Of a stretch of DNA of 64,000 nucleotides, positions 53,019 through 64,000 are shown piece by piece. Under the pieces are notes generated by a model. The model worked only from the letters and a program-made list of their open reading frames with translations, made no database searches and was not told where the DNA came from. A program made the position numbers and the translations under genes. Location: the NCBI RefSeq assembly GCF_008831285.2, contig NC_045138.2, forward strand, positions 27,933,934 through 27,997,933. The letters are read 5' to 3'. This DNA is from Nymphaea colorata. Its lineage: Eukaryota > Streptophyta > Magnoliopsida > Nymphaeales > Nymphaeaceae. Each line of letters begins with the position of its first letter. Position 1 is the first letter of the stretch.

Positions 53019-56000
53019 GCAAATAATGAACAGAACCCAAATCGTGAAGATGATTCAGCAAATGCAGCAACAGAAGATATAGCTGATGCACTTGCCTTGA
53101 GTGTACACAGCTCTATAGAGTCTTGGATTTTAGACTCTGACGCATCTTTCCATTCAACGTATTCTAATGAAAGTATGCATAACTATGTTGCAGGAAAATT
53201 TGGTAGAGTATACCTTGCAGATGATGAACCTCTGGATATTGTATGGAAAGGTGAGGTTCACATTAAAATGCAGAATGGGCATGTATGGAAATTAAAAGAT
53301 GTCAGACATGTCCTAGGGTTGAAGAGGAATCTCATCTCGGTCGGACAGTTAGACGACGAAGGCTATGTCACTACCTTTGTTGGCGGATCTTGGAAGATAA
53401 CCAAAGGTGCTATGGTTATAGCACGAGGTCACAAACTTGGCACTTTGTACATGACTGCAGATGTGAAAGACACAGTGGCTGTGGCGAAATGTGAGAACAA
53501 ATCATTGTTGTGGCATTACAGGCTTGGGCATATGAGTGAGAAGGGAATGAAGATCATGACAACAAATAACAAGTTGCATGACTTGAAATCTGTAGACATT
53601 GGGCTATGTGAAGACTGTGTTTTCGGAAAACAGAAAATGGTCACTTTCTCCAAAGTTGGACGGCCTCCAAAAAAGGAAAAGCTAGAGTTGGTGCATACTG
53701 ATGTTTGGGGACCAGCTCCAGTTCGTTCTCTTGGAGGATCCCTATACTATGTCACATTCATTGATGATTGTACAATGAAGGTATGGGTTTACTTTCTCAA
53801 ATATAAATCTGACGTGTTTACTGTTTTCAAAAGGTGGAAAGCAGAAGTAGAAAATCAGACCGAAAAGAAGATTAAATGTCTGCGGTCAGATAATGGAGGT
53901 GAGTATGACAGCAAAGAGTTTAAAAATTTTTGTGCAGATCATGGGATTCAAACACAAAGAATGGTCCCTAAAAAGCCACGACGAAATGGGGTTGCTGAAA
54001 GAATGAACAGAACCCTTTGTGAAAGAGCAAGAAGCATGAGACTGCATTCAGGCTTACCAAAAATGTTTTGGGCGGATGCAATTAGTACAGCTGCATACTT
54101 GATAAATCGTGGGCCTTCTGTTCTTTTGGACTACGGAATACCTGAAGAAGCCTGGACCGGCAAGGAGGTAAATCTTGCACACTTAAGAGTCTTCGGTTGT
54201 GTTTCTTACATACATATAGACTCGGATAAAAGAGATAAATTAGATCCTAAGTCCAGGAAATGTTATTTCATTGGTTATGGAAATGATGAGTTTGGGTATC
54301 GCTTTTGGGATGATAAAGCGAAGAAGATTATTAGACACAATGATGTAGTGTTTAATGAGATGGCTCTGTACAAAGACAAGGATAGTCTTATGTCTGAGAA
54401 GAATGAACATCATGACACAAGTGAAGACATTGTAGAACTTCAAGATGTCTCTGAAGATGATGTTGCAATTAAGAGTCAAGATGGAAACAGTCAGATGGAA
54501 CAAGAAGCAAGCACATCCCAACCTCCATTAAGGAGATCAAGTAGAAGGCCAAAACCAAATCGAAGGTATTCTCCTTACTTACATTACTTGTTGTTAACTG
54601 ATGCTGGAGAACCCGAGTGTTTTGATAAAGCAATGCAGGTTACAGATTCGGTTAAGTGGGAGTTAGCTATGAAAGAGGAGATAGACTCTCTACATGCTAA
54701 CAAAACGTGGACTGAGCTTCCTTGTGGGAAGAAGGCATTGCAAAACAAATGGGTATACAGGATTAAAGAAAAAGCAGATGGAAGGAAAATGTATAAAGCA
54801 AGGTTAGTAGTGAAATGTTTTTAACAGAAAGAAGGTATATATTATACAGAAATTTTCTCTCCTGTTGTAAAACTAACTACTATAAGATTGGTATTGAGTT
54901 TAGTTGCAGCTGAAAATTTATATTTAGAGCAACTAGATGTAAAGACTGCATTCCTTCATGGGGATTTGGAGGATGACATTTATATGGTGCAACCTGAAGG
55001 CTTTCAAGTATTAGGAAAAGAAAGTCTTGTATGCAAGTTAGAGAAGAGTCTCTATGGTTTAAAGCAGGCACCGAGACAGTGGTACAAAAAGTTTGATAAC
55101 TTCATGGGGAGAAATGCTTTTAAGAAGTGTGATATGGATCACTGTTGTTATTTTAAGAACCTTGATAGTTGTTATATCATTTTACTATTATATGTGAATG
55201 ATATGCTTATTGCAGGCTCAAATTTGCAAGAGATTAATTCTCTGAAAGAACAACTATCAAAAGAGTTTGAAATGAAAGATCTATGTGCTGCGAAACAAAT
55301 CCTTGGGATGAGAATTAGTAGGGACAGTAAGACAGGTACGTTAAATTTGTCTCAATAAAATTATATTGAGAAGATCTTGTGCAGGTTTAAGATGCAAGAT
55401 GCTAAACCTGTTAGTACGCTTCTTGCTAGTCATTTCAAACTGTCCAACGATTTGTCACCCAAGACAGATGAAGAACATGAAGAAATGTCAAAGATTCCAT
55501 ATGCTTCAGCAGTGGGTAGCTTGATGTATGCTATAGTATGCACTAGACCAGACATAGCACAAGCAGTGGGAGCAGTGAGCAGATACATGGCTGAGCCTGG
55601 GAAGAAACATTGGGAGGCTGTGAAGTGGATATTACGTTATTGGAAAGGAACTTCAGGTATGAGCCTTTGTTTTAAGAAAAATGAATTACTTTTGCATGGC
55701 TTTGTAGATGCAGATTTGGGTGGTGATCTTGACAGTAGAAGAAGTACTACCGGGTACATTTATACCCTAGGAGGAACCTGTGTCAGTTGGGTTTCACAGC
55801 TTCAAAAGGTTGTTGCACTGTCTACCACAGAAGCTGAATATATTGCAGTTACAGAAGCCAGCAAAGAGATGATTTGGTTAAAGACTATTCTAAAAGAATT
55901 GCATGTAAAGAAAGATAAGAGTGTTCTTTCTTGTGATAGTCAAAGTGCAATTCATTTAGCCAAGAATCCAGTGTTCCATGCTAGAACAAAGCATATTGAG

Positions 56001-56153
56001 TTGAAGTATCATTTCATTAGAGATTTGTTGGAAGAGAAGATACTATCTCTTAAAAAGATTCGTGGAACAGAGAATCCTGCAGACATGTTGACAAAGCCAG
56101 TGACTGCTGAGAAGTTGAGGTTATGTTTAACCTCAGTTTGTCTCCAAGGTTGA
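53019..56153 (+). pseudogene. Copia-2 pol remnant (PR-IN-RT-RNase H) with stops and dead active sites
   Basis: One reading frame throughout, interrupted by TAA at 54822-54824 and TAA at 55356-55358, with no frameshift. The protease motif reads D-S-D-A instead of D-S-G-A. Integrase shows the zinc region H-x3-H (near 53515) and the H-T-D-V-W, S-D-N-G-G-E-Y and R-N-G-V-A-E-R catalytic motifs. The RT motif reads Y-V-N-D instead of Y-V-D-D. RNase H has V-D-A-D-L and S-T-T-E-A-E-Y. The second TAA lies just before the N-Y-I-E-K segment. Overall style resembles TNT1-94-like polyproteins. It cannot support its own transposition. Confidence 0.92.
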
Positions 56154-56228
56154 TTGATGAGGAGACGTTGCACAGGTTGAGTATGTGATGTACAAACACT
56201 TGGATGGATCAAATTCCAAGTGAGAGAT

Positions 56229-56510
56229 TGTTGGTGTATGGAAGTTGATCCATACTGGACACTCATGTAAGGGCATATGGGTCATTTTGTACAAATGCGG
56301 GTTTGCCTTAATCCTTATGTTTTGAGGATGGCCGCCGCTTGAGAGTGTCTGTTCTGTGTGTTCATAGAAGAGAGAATACAAGAGATCTGTGCGACCGTGG
56401 ACGTATGAGATTATTGCTCCGAACCACGTAAATCGTTGTCTTCTTCCTTGTTGCTTCTAACCCCCTCTTGAGAGAGTGAGAGGAGTGTTTATTGTGTGTT
56501 GTTCCTAACA
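56229..56510 (+). repeat. 3' LTR of Copia-2
   Basis: 282 bp, TGTTGGTG...CCTAACA, followed by target repeat TTATT. Same family as the solo LTR at 35375-35591. Confidence 0.92.
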
Positions 56511-57258
56511 TTATTTATCGTAATTGGAAACTTAGCTTGTGTCTATATGTCAATTTGGGCCTGCAAGGGCTATCAGCTGAGTTGATTTTGGTTTGACATA
56601 CTTCCTTGTTTTGCTTTATTTTGATTATCTTAAAATTATGTTTATATTGCGTCATAAAAAAGTAATATCTCTATTTAGAAGACAATAGCCAGTCTGATTG
56701 GGAAATGTATAATTAATCTATGTTGTATATGAGTTCCAGTGTTAATGAATGTTGAATTTCATCCCGTGATATATCCAAAAGCAGGCACGAGAGTGAGAGC
56801 GTCATTTTCTATGATGAGAATAGCAGGTGTTATTCTGCAAATTCTGCTTTGTTTCCATGAACCATTTCTCTTATCATAAAAGAAGATAGGCATCTTACTT
56901 CTCTCTCTAGGAACGGGAATGCTTGTACACATGTGCAGGTAATTGCTCGACATTGGGGCCACGACGGTTTAAACTTTAAATTGTATTCCGCAAAAGCGGC
57001 GAGCCCATATTTAGATGCACATCATGTTTCTTTCCATCCAGACTGCAGTATTGCTAATCTGTGTCTCTCAAGCTTTTAATTTTGCTTTTTCATGTATTAC
57101 ACAACAAACGAACTTAGGGAGAAGAGCGATGTTTATAGCTTCGGAGTCGTCCTCTTCGATCTCATGACAGGGCAGAATGCTATACTCACTCAAGGACGAC
57201 GACAAGTTCATCAACAGCTTTGTTCGGCATGGATCCCTTTTCGTATCCTTCTGCAAGG

Positions 57259-58656
57259 TAATCAACAATAGTTCCGGGGGCCACAGTCTATGCCTTTAAT
57301 TCCCACTCACGAAGAATTGTTTCTGTAGCATCAACTTAATCCATCAATGTGATGGACATCATATTGCTGCTTCGATGCGTATGACAAGCCATTTGGTGAA
57401 AGAATTTAGTACATCACCCATTAACCACTTAACGCACGACTTCCTCTTCATTTCCTCGTTAGCCTTTTGTTCATGCAAACCCAAGATGGATAGAGAGTGA
57501 CATTCTCGTACAGCTTAATGAAAAGGTGAGAGCAAAATTTCAGGCTGCTGAAGAAGTGAGACTCAAGTGTTTGACAAAATTCACGGCGGGTTCCGGTGCA
57601 AGGCTGCTGGTGATGGGCCTCCTTCCCTCTTATTCCAAATGAATCAAGAATCACATATGTACATAGACGAATATAACTACAGACCTACCACTCAACCTTA
57701 GACAAACGACATGTGGATACAACACAGAAAGAATTGCTGAATTGAAACTTACAGAATCATGGATACAAATCCAGAAACAACACAGACCATCTCCATCCAA
57801 GATACACAATGCCCTATATCTTGGACATGAGTGAATTGCTATGGGGGTCACGGGGGGTTCAAACAATAATTAATGCGAGTGGCAGAGGAGGTGGGTTGGA
57901 AGGAGGGGAAGGGATGGAATGGCATGCACTGTGCAGGAATGAATTGAAATGGCAAATTATGTGTTCATCCAGTTCCATGCTTGGACAAAAAATTCATTTT
58001 TATATCGGACTAAAGAAGCTAATTTAGATATGTGCAGTTAAGTTGGTTGATTATTATCCCTGTCCAATAATGTCTATATATCGGCAAAAGTAAGTCGCTA
58101 CTTTCGCCAGTTAAGGGCTGTAAGTGCATCTGATTTAAATTGAGAATCAGAAACTAGACATTGCCAAAAAATTTACCGCAGAATAAGCATAACAAAAAAA
58201 TGGCTGATTTAGAACATCACTGCTCACCAAGTTTGCCGAAACCTGGATACAGCTGTCAATTGTTGTGATGCATTTAATTCGACACGGTTTATGTAGACCT
58301 TGTTCTTCTTTACTTTTCGGCTTAAAACCTGCAAACGTGTTTATAATTACATAAAGCATGTACTGAGTAAAGCATTTTACGCGTAGATCGTTTTAAAGAT
58401 ACTAAGAAAATAGTTATCACCTCATAAATTTTATTGTAATACTACGTACATCAACGACAGCCCCTGATTACGCTGCAAAAGAGACGGATTCGTCCTGCAG
58501 CAACTGTCCCTTCTTCCTATTAGTCCAAATTATTGTGAATCAGATTATTTTGGATGCAGAAATTACTGTCCTGGTACTTCCAGGCAAACAATTACTCAAA
58601 TATAATTTCATAAAACCTTGGACAAGGCGCATTTCCTTTGAAGCACTGATGTTGCA
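57259..58656. other. Spacer between H' and D, copy of 26256-27653
   Basis: Appears identical to the first-copy spacer over its length; every small open frame is the same. No gene recognised. The right end is the 3' flank of gene D. Confidence 0.55.
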
Positions 58657-59124
58657 TTACCGTGCTGAAGGATAAACTACAGAATCCAAGTCCAGATCAG
58701 CACCACCACTTAATGATACTGATCTTGGCATTGATCCAATAGATGAACTTCTTTTCAATCGGTGAGTTTCGATGTTCATGGCCTCCATCAGTTCATTCAC
58801 AACCGCTGTCATGGTAGGCCTGGCGATTGCCTTATCCGCAGTGCATGACAGTGCCGTGTCTGCAACTTTCCATATGGAATTGGTGTCATACGATTCTTGT
58901 AGCCTGGGATCTATTATGCTGGCAATTTCTCCTCTCACTATTTTAGGCGTCACCCATTGAAGGATGTGAACTCGGCTTGATCCCAGAGCGAATATAGCTT
59001 GTCTACCTGTGACGAGCTCAAACAGGACTACCCCAAAGCTGTACACATCACTCTTTTCTGTAAGTTTATTTGTGTTGTAGTACCTACAGCAGAAAGGAGA
59101 AAGCTGAGCAATCAATATCCAAGT

Positions 59125-59176
<52 letters not shown>

Positions 59177-62100
59177 CGACAGAGAGAATTTGACATACTC
59201 AGGGTCTATATATCCAGGCGTCCCTGCGACTGCAGTTGTCATATGTGTAATGTCATCTTTAATACCGGTTTTCGATAAGCCAAAATCTGCCAATTTTGCT
59301 TCTAGATTACTATCTAATAGGATGTTGGTGGTCTTGACATCCCTGTGTACCACGGGCGGCCTGCATCCTGAATGGAGATAGTCTAGGCCTGCACTCCAAA
59401 ATATTCCAATTTACACGTATATCCAAATGTGGATAATGAAAGCGAAGAGTTGGATATATTTTAGTCAAACCTGTAGCAACATTGAGAGCTATTTGCAATC
59501 TTTGCTTCCAGTCTGGTGTACATGTTTCATCTGCAGAAGGATTTAAAGTTAAATATCTCTATGGCACACCCGTATCCGCACTCTTTCTTTTGCCTTTTCT
59601 GCTGAAATTGGGGAGACGGCTGAAGAACAAGCGCAACAGGGGATAATAATCTGACATTTTATTATGGGGAACAAGTGGGACTGTAAACATTCATCTTCAA
59701 GGACAACAAATTCCGACATGCTTAAATAACTCGTTGGATGAGTTTTCCCCTCATCAATAAGTATACATATTAGCTGGTTTTAACAAGCCTGAGCAGAATA
59801 TGCTGTTTCTATTTAAGAGTACCTGAGAGTAGCCCCCGAAGATTTCCTCTGTCCATGTACTCATAGACTAGGATCAATTTCTCATCTTCGTCACAGAAAC
59901 CAACAAAAGATGCCAAGTTCCTGTGGTGAACTTTCATTAAGAGCTCGACCTGCGGTGGCAAGTAACAGTTAGTTGTCGGCAGTTATCAATACATTTTTCC
60001 CTATTGATTCGCAATGAAGCTTGTTTCTTTTGCTTTGAAGAGGGAAACATACAGACCTCAGCAGTATATTCCTTGATTCCTTGTGGAAGAGATCTTGTCA
60101 TTATCTTGACTGCAACTTCCTTGCCATCTCTTAGACATCCATAATAAACACTACCAGATCCTCCTTTGCCTATAGCTTTCTGAAAATCATTGGTGATGTG
60201 CGAAATTTCTGCATATGAGAAAGTGCGGCCTCTTCCTTCTCTTTTATGTTGTGAGATCGGCACATCATCTGGCTCCCAAAAGTTGCTTTTATTACGTAAT
60301 ACAGGAAAAAATTACTTTGAGCATTTTCCAAAATGGTGCAATTCATGCAGGACTGCGTTCGCTCTATTCACCATCAAAGGAAACGATTGCAATAATTCAA
60401 AATTCAGCAAATTTTAGACGGAGGGAGATCCTCACCTCGCGGCTTTCTGTTTTTCTTCATCGTAAGGAACGCTGAGGACAGTGATATTAACGCCACCAAA
60501 ATTGCCACCACTACGCCCGCAATTATAATGTTTTTCTTTTTCCCACCCTTTCCACCTTGGTCGCAAGGTTCTTGCTTGCACATATGAGGGTTGCTATCGA
60601 TGCTTCAATCAGATTGACGAAAGCAGAAAAGGAAGTTATTTGATGTCATTCAAATAAGAGAAATGGCATTCCAAGCATTCATTTTCAGCACATATCCAAC
60701 CTTAATCTGAGGCGCCCAATATCCGCTCGTTGTTGCAATGTGCTGGGAACTGATCCGGACAAACTATTGCTTGACAAATCGCTGAATGAACAGATAGTTC
60801 ATGTAGATTAAATATTTTTTATTATGCTAGAGCGCATCTGTTTCATATAGCAGTAATAATTTAAGAACTATCTTGCTCCTCTCGGGCAATAGCCTACTTA
60901 CAGAATGGTCAAATTGGCCAGCTCTTGCAAGAAGGATGGAATTGGTCCATCGAGGTTGTTTGTTGACAGGTTCCTAAAGGAGGAGTGGCAGGGGTCATGA
61001 TGATGATAATGATGGTGACGTTGAATCACAAACTACTAAGAGCAAAAACGGCCATCAGGTTCATTGGTGAACTTACAATTTCTGCAGTGCTGTCAATTGA
61101 GAAAAGAAGTTGCTAACTGGACCCTGTAGCCTACTTCTCGAAAGGTCCCTGCAAATGAAACCTTATGTCATGAACATTGGTAGTAGTGAAGAAGAACCAG
61201 GCTCCAGCAAATTAACATTCTGTAGACAGAGACGAACTCTCACAAAGACACTATTCTTGCTGCTGAAGAGTTCTCGTAGCTACAATTCAGCCCATCCCAA
61301 GGAGAAATCCGAGGCAAACAGGGATCGGCTTGCCAATTTCTCTTTACACCATAGTAAGTCTTGATGGCATTGATGGCGTCAACTGGAAACAGGAAACCGA
61401 AAGTAAGAAACAAAACGGAAAACAAAATGATTTTGTCAAACTTTCCGCGGCTGCCAATACTCTGATCACTGTATCCAAACTGGCACTTTTGATATCCTGA
61501 CTTCGACGGGTAATGTGCAAAATATGCCATTAGATTAGATAGGAACTATACATTTAATAACTTGAACCAATGGCCCTCGCCTTGTAATAGAAGCCAAGTA
61601 CTAATTTTCTCATGGAAGCTTCGAGAAAGAACCTACCATCCTGGCTTTGAGTTGCCGATCCACTGGGCCGAACCACCTTGAATACCTCGAACGCGTTCAG
61701 AATGGGGGCACAGTTCGAGTCGCTACTTGCCTCGACCGTAAACGAGTAGTTTGCTGCATATATAGGTTTGGTCGAAAACACAGAGAAGCTGTTGAGGTAG
61801 TCGAGGTAGATCTTGTGATACCAGGTATCACCGTTGTTCTTTATCGTCAGATTCCTGTGGCCGTTTATCCGCTGCAGCTCGGCGAAGTGAAATACCGGAA
61901 GGTAGAGAGCATCGGACCCTCCGGGCCATGTGACGACTATGGGGCCGGAGGAGTTGGCTGCTGTCTGCATCACCGCCGACGGCAAAACGAAGAACGTCCC
62001 GTTCTCTTCTCTTAGCATGGCCTTGGTTCCAATTGGGTTCCCGTATAAGCCATTGTCTGGTCTCCAAATGCGGTCTAATGCATCGTCTGGATACCTGTGG

Positions 62101-63774
62101 AAGGGCACTCGTGATCGGATGTCCTAAACCAGGAGGCTAGCTTATAGTACAACTTTTGGTCATGTCAATCGAAAGTCCTTATATGCGTAACCCTTTGCAG
62201 ATTACCTTACTTCTGCTGATGCTCCAACGTCCACCCTCATGAAGGTTGTGAATGAGCCCAAGTCTGTGTAGTTATTATAAAGGAGGTTATGCCCTGCGAT
62301 AGGTCGAAGCTCCAAAGCGGAGATGAAAGGGACGGCGGCGGTGGTTTTCACAAGGCATACGCTCATGGTCGTCGTGTTCGCCCGGCTCCCAAACTCCGTC
62401 CAGTACATATGAGTCGCATTGTCCAACTTGATGGTCTCCCAGAAGTCAACCCCAAGGTAGAGGTCGAAGCTAAGCGCAGCGTTACTTGCCATTCCATCGT
62501 AATTGCCGTGCATGAAGTACGCCCGGACCAAATAGCTGGTTGCTTGGTCCACTGGCAGCGTGTAGCAATTCCTCTTGTAATCAGGAAAATATCTGAGCGT
62601 CTGGTAGATTTTCGGAATATTTTTTAGTGCAGCGTCAATTTGCTTGTTCACTCCGCTGTCTATGAATTCATCGTCTGAGACGTAATAGAGACCGATGTCA
62701 CTGGTATAGGTTGAACCGTCCGGGACACCGCAATCGATGCTGAGAAAACCTGTTACTTACGAATGAAGATAAAAAAAGTTAAAGTTTGGGAAACTATACC
62801 CTTTTTGACTCCCTGTTTGTTATTGACTTCATATATATACAAGTCGTATTGAGGATGTGAATGGGGCTGTGCACCCAAGCGAGTTAACTCTACATCGACT
62901 CGAACTCCCTCAATAAACTTGACTCAAACTAGATTCGTTTATTAAACTAGTTGAGTTTGAGTTAAGATTCGTTTATTAAACTAGTTGAGTTTGAGTTAAG
63001 AAATGAACTCGACAACTTAAACCAGTAGAGTCGAGTTTGAACGGACTCAAGCTCGAGCCTATTTCAAGTTCCTTTCAAAACACTTGAGTGGAGTTCAAGC
63101 GGACTCAACTCGGCTTGAACTCACCCATGAACAGCTCTAGACGTGAATAAGTGGAGAAGATCCTATCGTCGATCTGATTTCCATTCATTTAATCAAAATT
63201 GATCAAGAAACTCCATTCTAATTATTAGATAAAATCGGCTTCACATGCAAAATACATTCTTATAACCAGATTTGAACTCAAGGCCGAAATTCAATTAAAC
63301 TATATATACATGCCAAACAATTAAGAAATAGGAAAATTATTAAAAACCATACCATATAGATCTTTTAACTAAAAGAATGACTACCATGTGGCGCTCTTAT
63401 GAAGTCGAAGGAGGACCAATATTCGTCATTCGTTCATTCATGGAAAAAAATCACCTATAAAAACTTGAGGCAGGCCAGTCATTCCAGAGATGCCGTTAGG
63501 AGTACCCTAGCTCGATCTCAGTTTGTCCATTATAACGAAAAAAAGAATTAGAACACTAGCGCTCGCCAGTGGCTTCGGAAGATCACTTGGCCTTTCGGTG
63601 AAGCAGCAAATTCTTTATAAGCAAGGGGAGAGGGAGAGAGTTTGATGAAGTTCTAATCGACACAGTGGGAGGGATGGGAGGGGCGTTCTTACCTTTCTGG
63701 GCAGCAACTAGGAGCAGAGTAAAAGAGTGGCAGAGCAGAAGGAAGATACCAGAAGGGTTGATCATCGTAGACAT
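58657..63774 (-). CDS. Gene D: malectin-like LRR receptor Ser/Thr kinase, complete
   Basis: Exons: 63774-63693, 62749-62206, 62094-61637, 61382-61244, 61148-61077, 60973-60902, 60781-60701, 60602-60436, 60268-60057, 59949-59823, 59530-59471, 59388-59199, 59083-58657. Phases agree, giving 876 aa. The layout is that of gene C: signal peptide 1-27, malectin-like ectodomain, ADPC, three LRRs, membrane span, kinase with G-K-G-G-S-G-S-V, Lys592, H-R-D, D-F-G and the end Y-P-S-A-R. It differs from C by one deleted codon in exon 2 and about two dozen residue changes concentrated in exon 3, including a four-residue swap (S-D-W-F in C, Y-H-K-I in D). The kinase exons look identical. Intron 2 is short (111 bp). 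Confidence 0.92.
59125..59176. repeat. (GT)n(GA)n microsatellite in intron 12 of gene D
   Basis: Compound repeat matching that in gene C at 28122-28173, apparently with the same unit count, which is unusual for independent copies and fits recent homogenisation. Confidence 0.85.
62863..63139. mobile_element. hAT-like MITE in intron 1 of gene D
   Basis: A roughly 277-bp CGAGT-rich unit bounded by GATGTGAAT (62854-62862) and GACGTGAAT (63140-63148), orthologous to those in B and C. It is longer because of an internal 34-bp duplication. Confidence 0.6.
62931..62998. repeat. 34-bp tandem duplication inside the intron 1 MITE of D
   Basis: Units 62931-62964 and 62965-62998 both begin AGATTCGTTTATTAAACTAG. 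Genes B and C have a single unit at this place. Confidence 0.88.
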
Positions 63775-64000
63775 CGGCAGCACCGTAGAGCACTCTTTGA
63801 ATTTCTCAAACATCGGCCTAAAAGCACATGTGGCGCACGCAACTCACTCTCACAACTTTGAGGAGACAGATTTGTGTATGTTACTGTAAACAAGTTTCTC
63901 CTTTTATTGTTCCAGTCGCCTGTTTATCCACAAGCTCGAAAAAGTCCAGGTCTACCATCATCGTCCAAGACGGGTTGAATGTATTGCACCACAATTCACG
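63775..64000. promoter_or_regulatory. Upstream region of gene D, cut by the window edge
   Basis: Nearly identical to 33115-33340 upstream of gene C, the left half of the head-to-head spacer. A divergent plus-strand receptor gene or pseudogene may follow just outside the window. Confidence 0.5.

Larger units (their letters stand above)
52963..56510 (+). mobile_element. Truncated Ty1/copia element (Copia-2, TNT1/Tork-like)
   Basis: The 5-bp target duplication TTATT flanks the element (52958-52962 and 56511-56515), and the empty site is at about 25514. The 3' LTR is 282 bp (56229-56510). On the left only the first 56 bp of the LTR remain (to about 53018) before sequence jumps into protease, so the rest of the 5' LTR, the primer site and gag are deleted. 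Two mismatches in those 56 bp indicate an older insertion than Copia-1. The pol has two nonsense codons and mutated active sites. Confidence 0.93.
52181..57258 (+). pseudogene. Pseudogene H': kinase C-lobe fragments split by Copia-2
   Basis: Exon 11 remnant (about 52181-52250), exon 12 (52332-52521) and exon 13 remnant (about 57108-57258). Unlike H, exon 12 starts with an intact L-E-Y-M-H, but the catalytic loop reads H-W-D instead of H-R-D and the donor is also CT instead of GT. Exon 13 carries the same internal deletion to the terminal P-S-A-R. Copia-2 lies in the former intron 12. Confidence 0.82.

Overview
The window is nuclear DNA from a flowering plant. It shows split genes with GT-AG introns, plant-type malectin-like/LRR receptor kinases, Ty1/copia LTR retrotransposons with a plant initiator-tRNA-Met primer site, and hAT-type DNA elements. 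The species cannot be named from the sequence alone. No rRNA, tRNA, CRISPR or prokaryotic feature is visible.

The main content is a tandem cluster of LRR-RLK subfamily I genes (signal peptide, malectin-like ectodomain, A/GDPC-type motif, three 24-residue LRR exons, one membrane span, RD-type Ser/Thr kinase, C-terminal P-S-A-R). Every full member shares one 13-exon structure with conserved intron phases. Four genes read as complete when spliced by hand: A (minus, 305-5318, 878 aa), E (plus, 17802-23488, 874 aa), C (minus, 27654-33114, 877 aa) and D (minus, 58657-63774, 876 aa). F (plus, 40045-45724) is a near-identical copy of E that is broken by a 5-bp insertion and a nonsense codon. B (minus, 7984-13961) has lost its kinase half and carries a 3.5-kb hAT element in intron 1. 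Smaller broken pieces (I, J/J', K/K', G/G', H/H') lie between them.

The order J - orphan exon 1 - E - G - H - C (about 15.0-33.1 kb) is repeated as J' - orphan exon 1 - F - G' - H' - D (about 35.6-63.8 kb), so the locus is a tandem segmental duplication. After the duplication the second copy gained a young copia element (45822-50842, LTRs identical by eye) and carries an older, internally deleted copia element (52963-56510). Empty sites for both are visible in the first copy. The hAT in B has its empty sites in C and D. A small hAT-like MITE in intron 1 of B, C and D predates the duplications.

Function: by family knowledge these are plasma-membrane receptor kinases, often linked to defence or stress signalling. 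The sequence shows birth-and-death evolution. The 3' halves of C and D and their downstream flanks are almost identical, whereas exon 3 (malectin-like domain) is much more divergent. E-type members share an unusual Cys in the third glycine position of the kinase P-loop and have a possible alternative signal-peptide exon. Nothing here is clearly a wholly new system. The most unusual signals are the alternative first exon, the divergent head-to-head promoter region, the antisense pseudogene pieces downstream of E, and the mosaic divergence of C and D.
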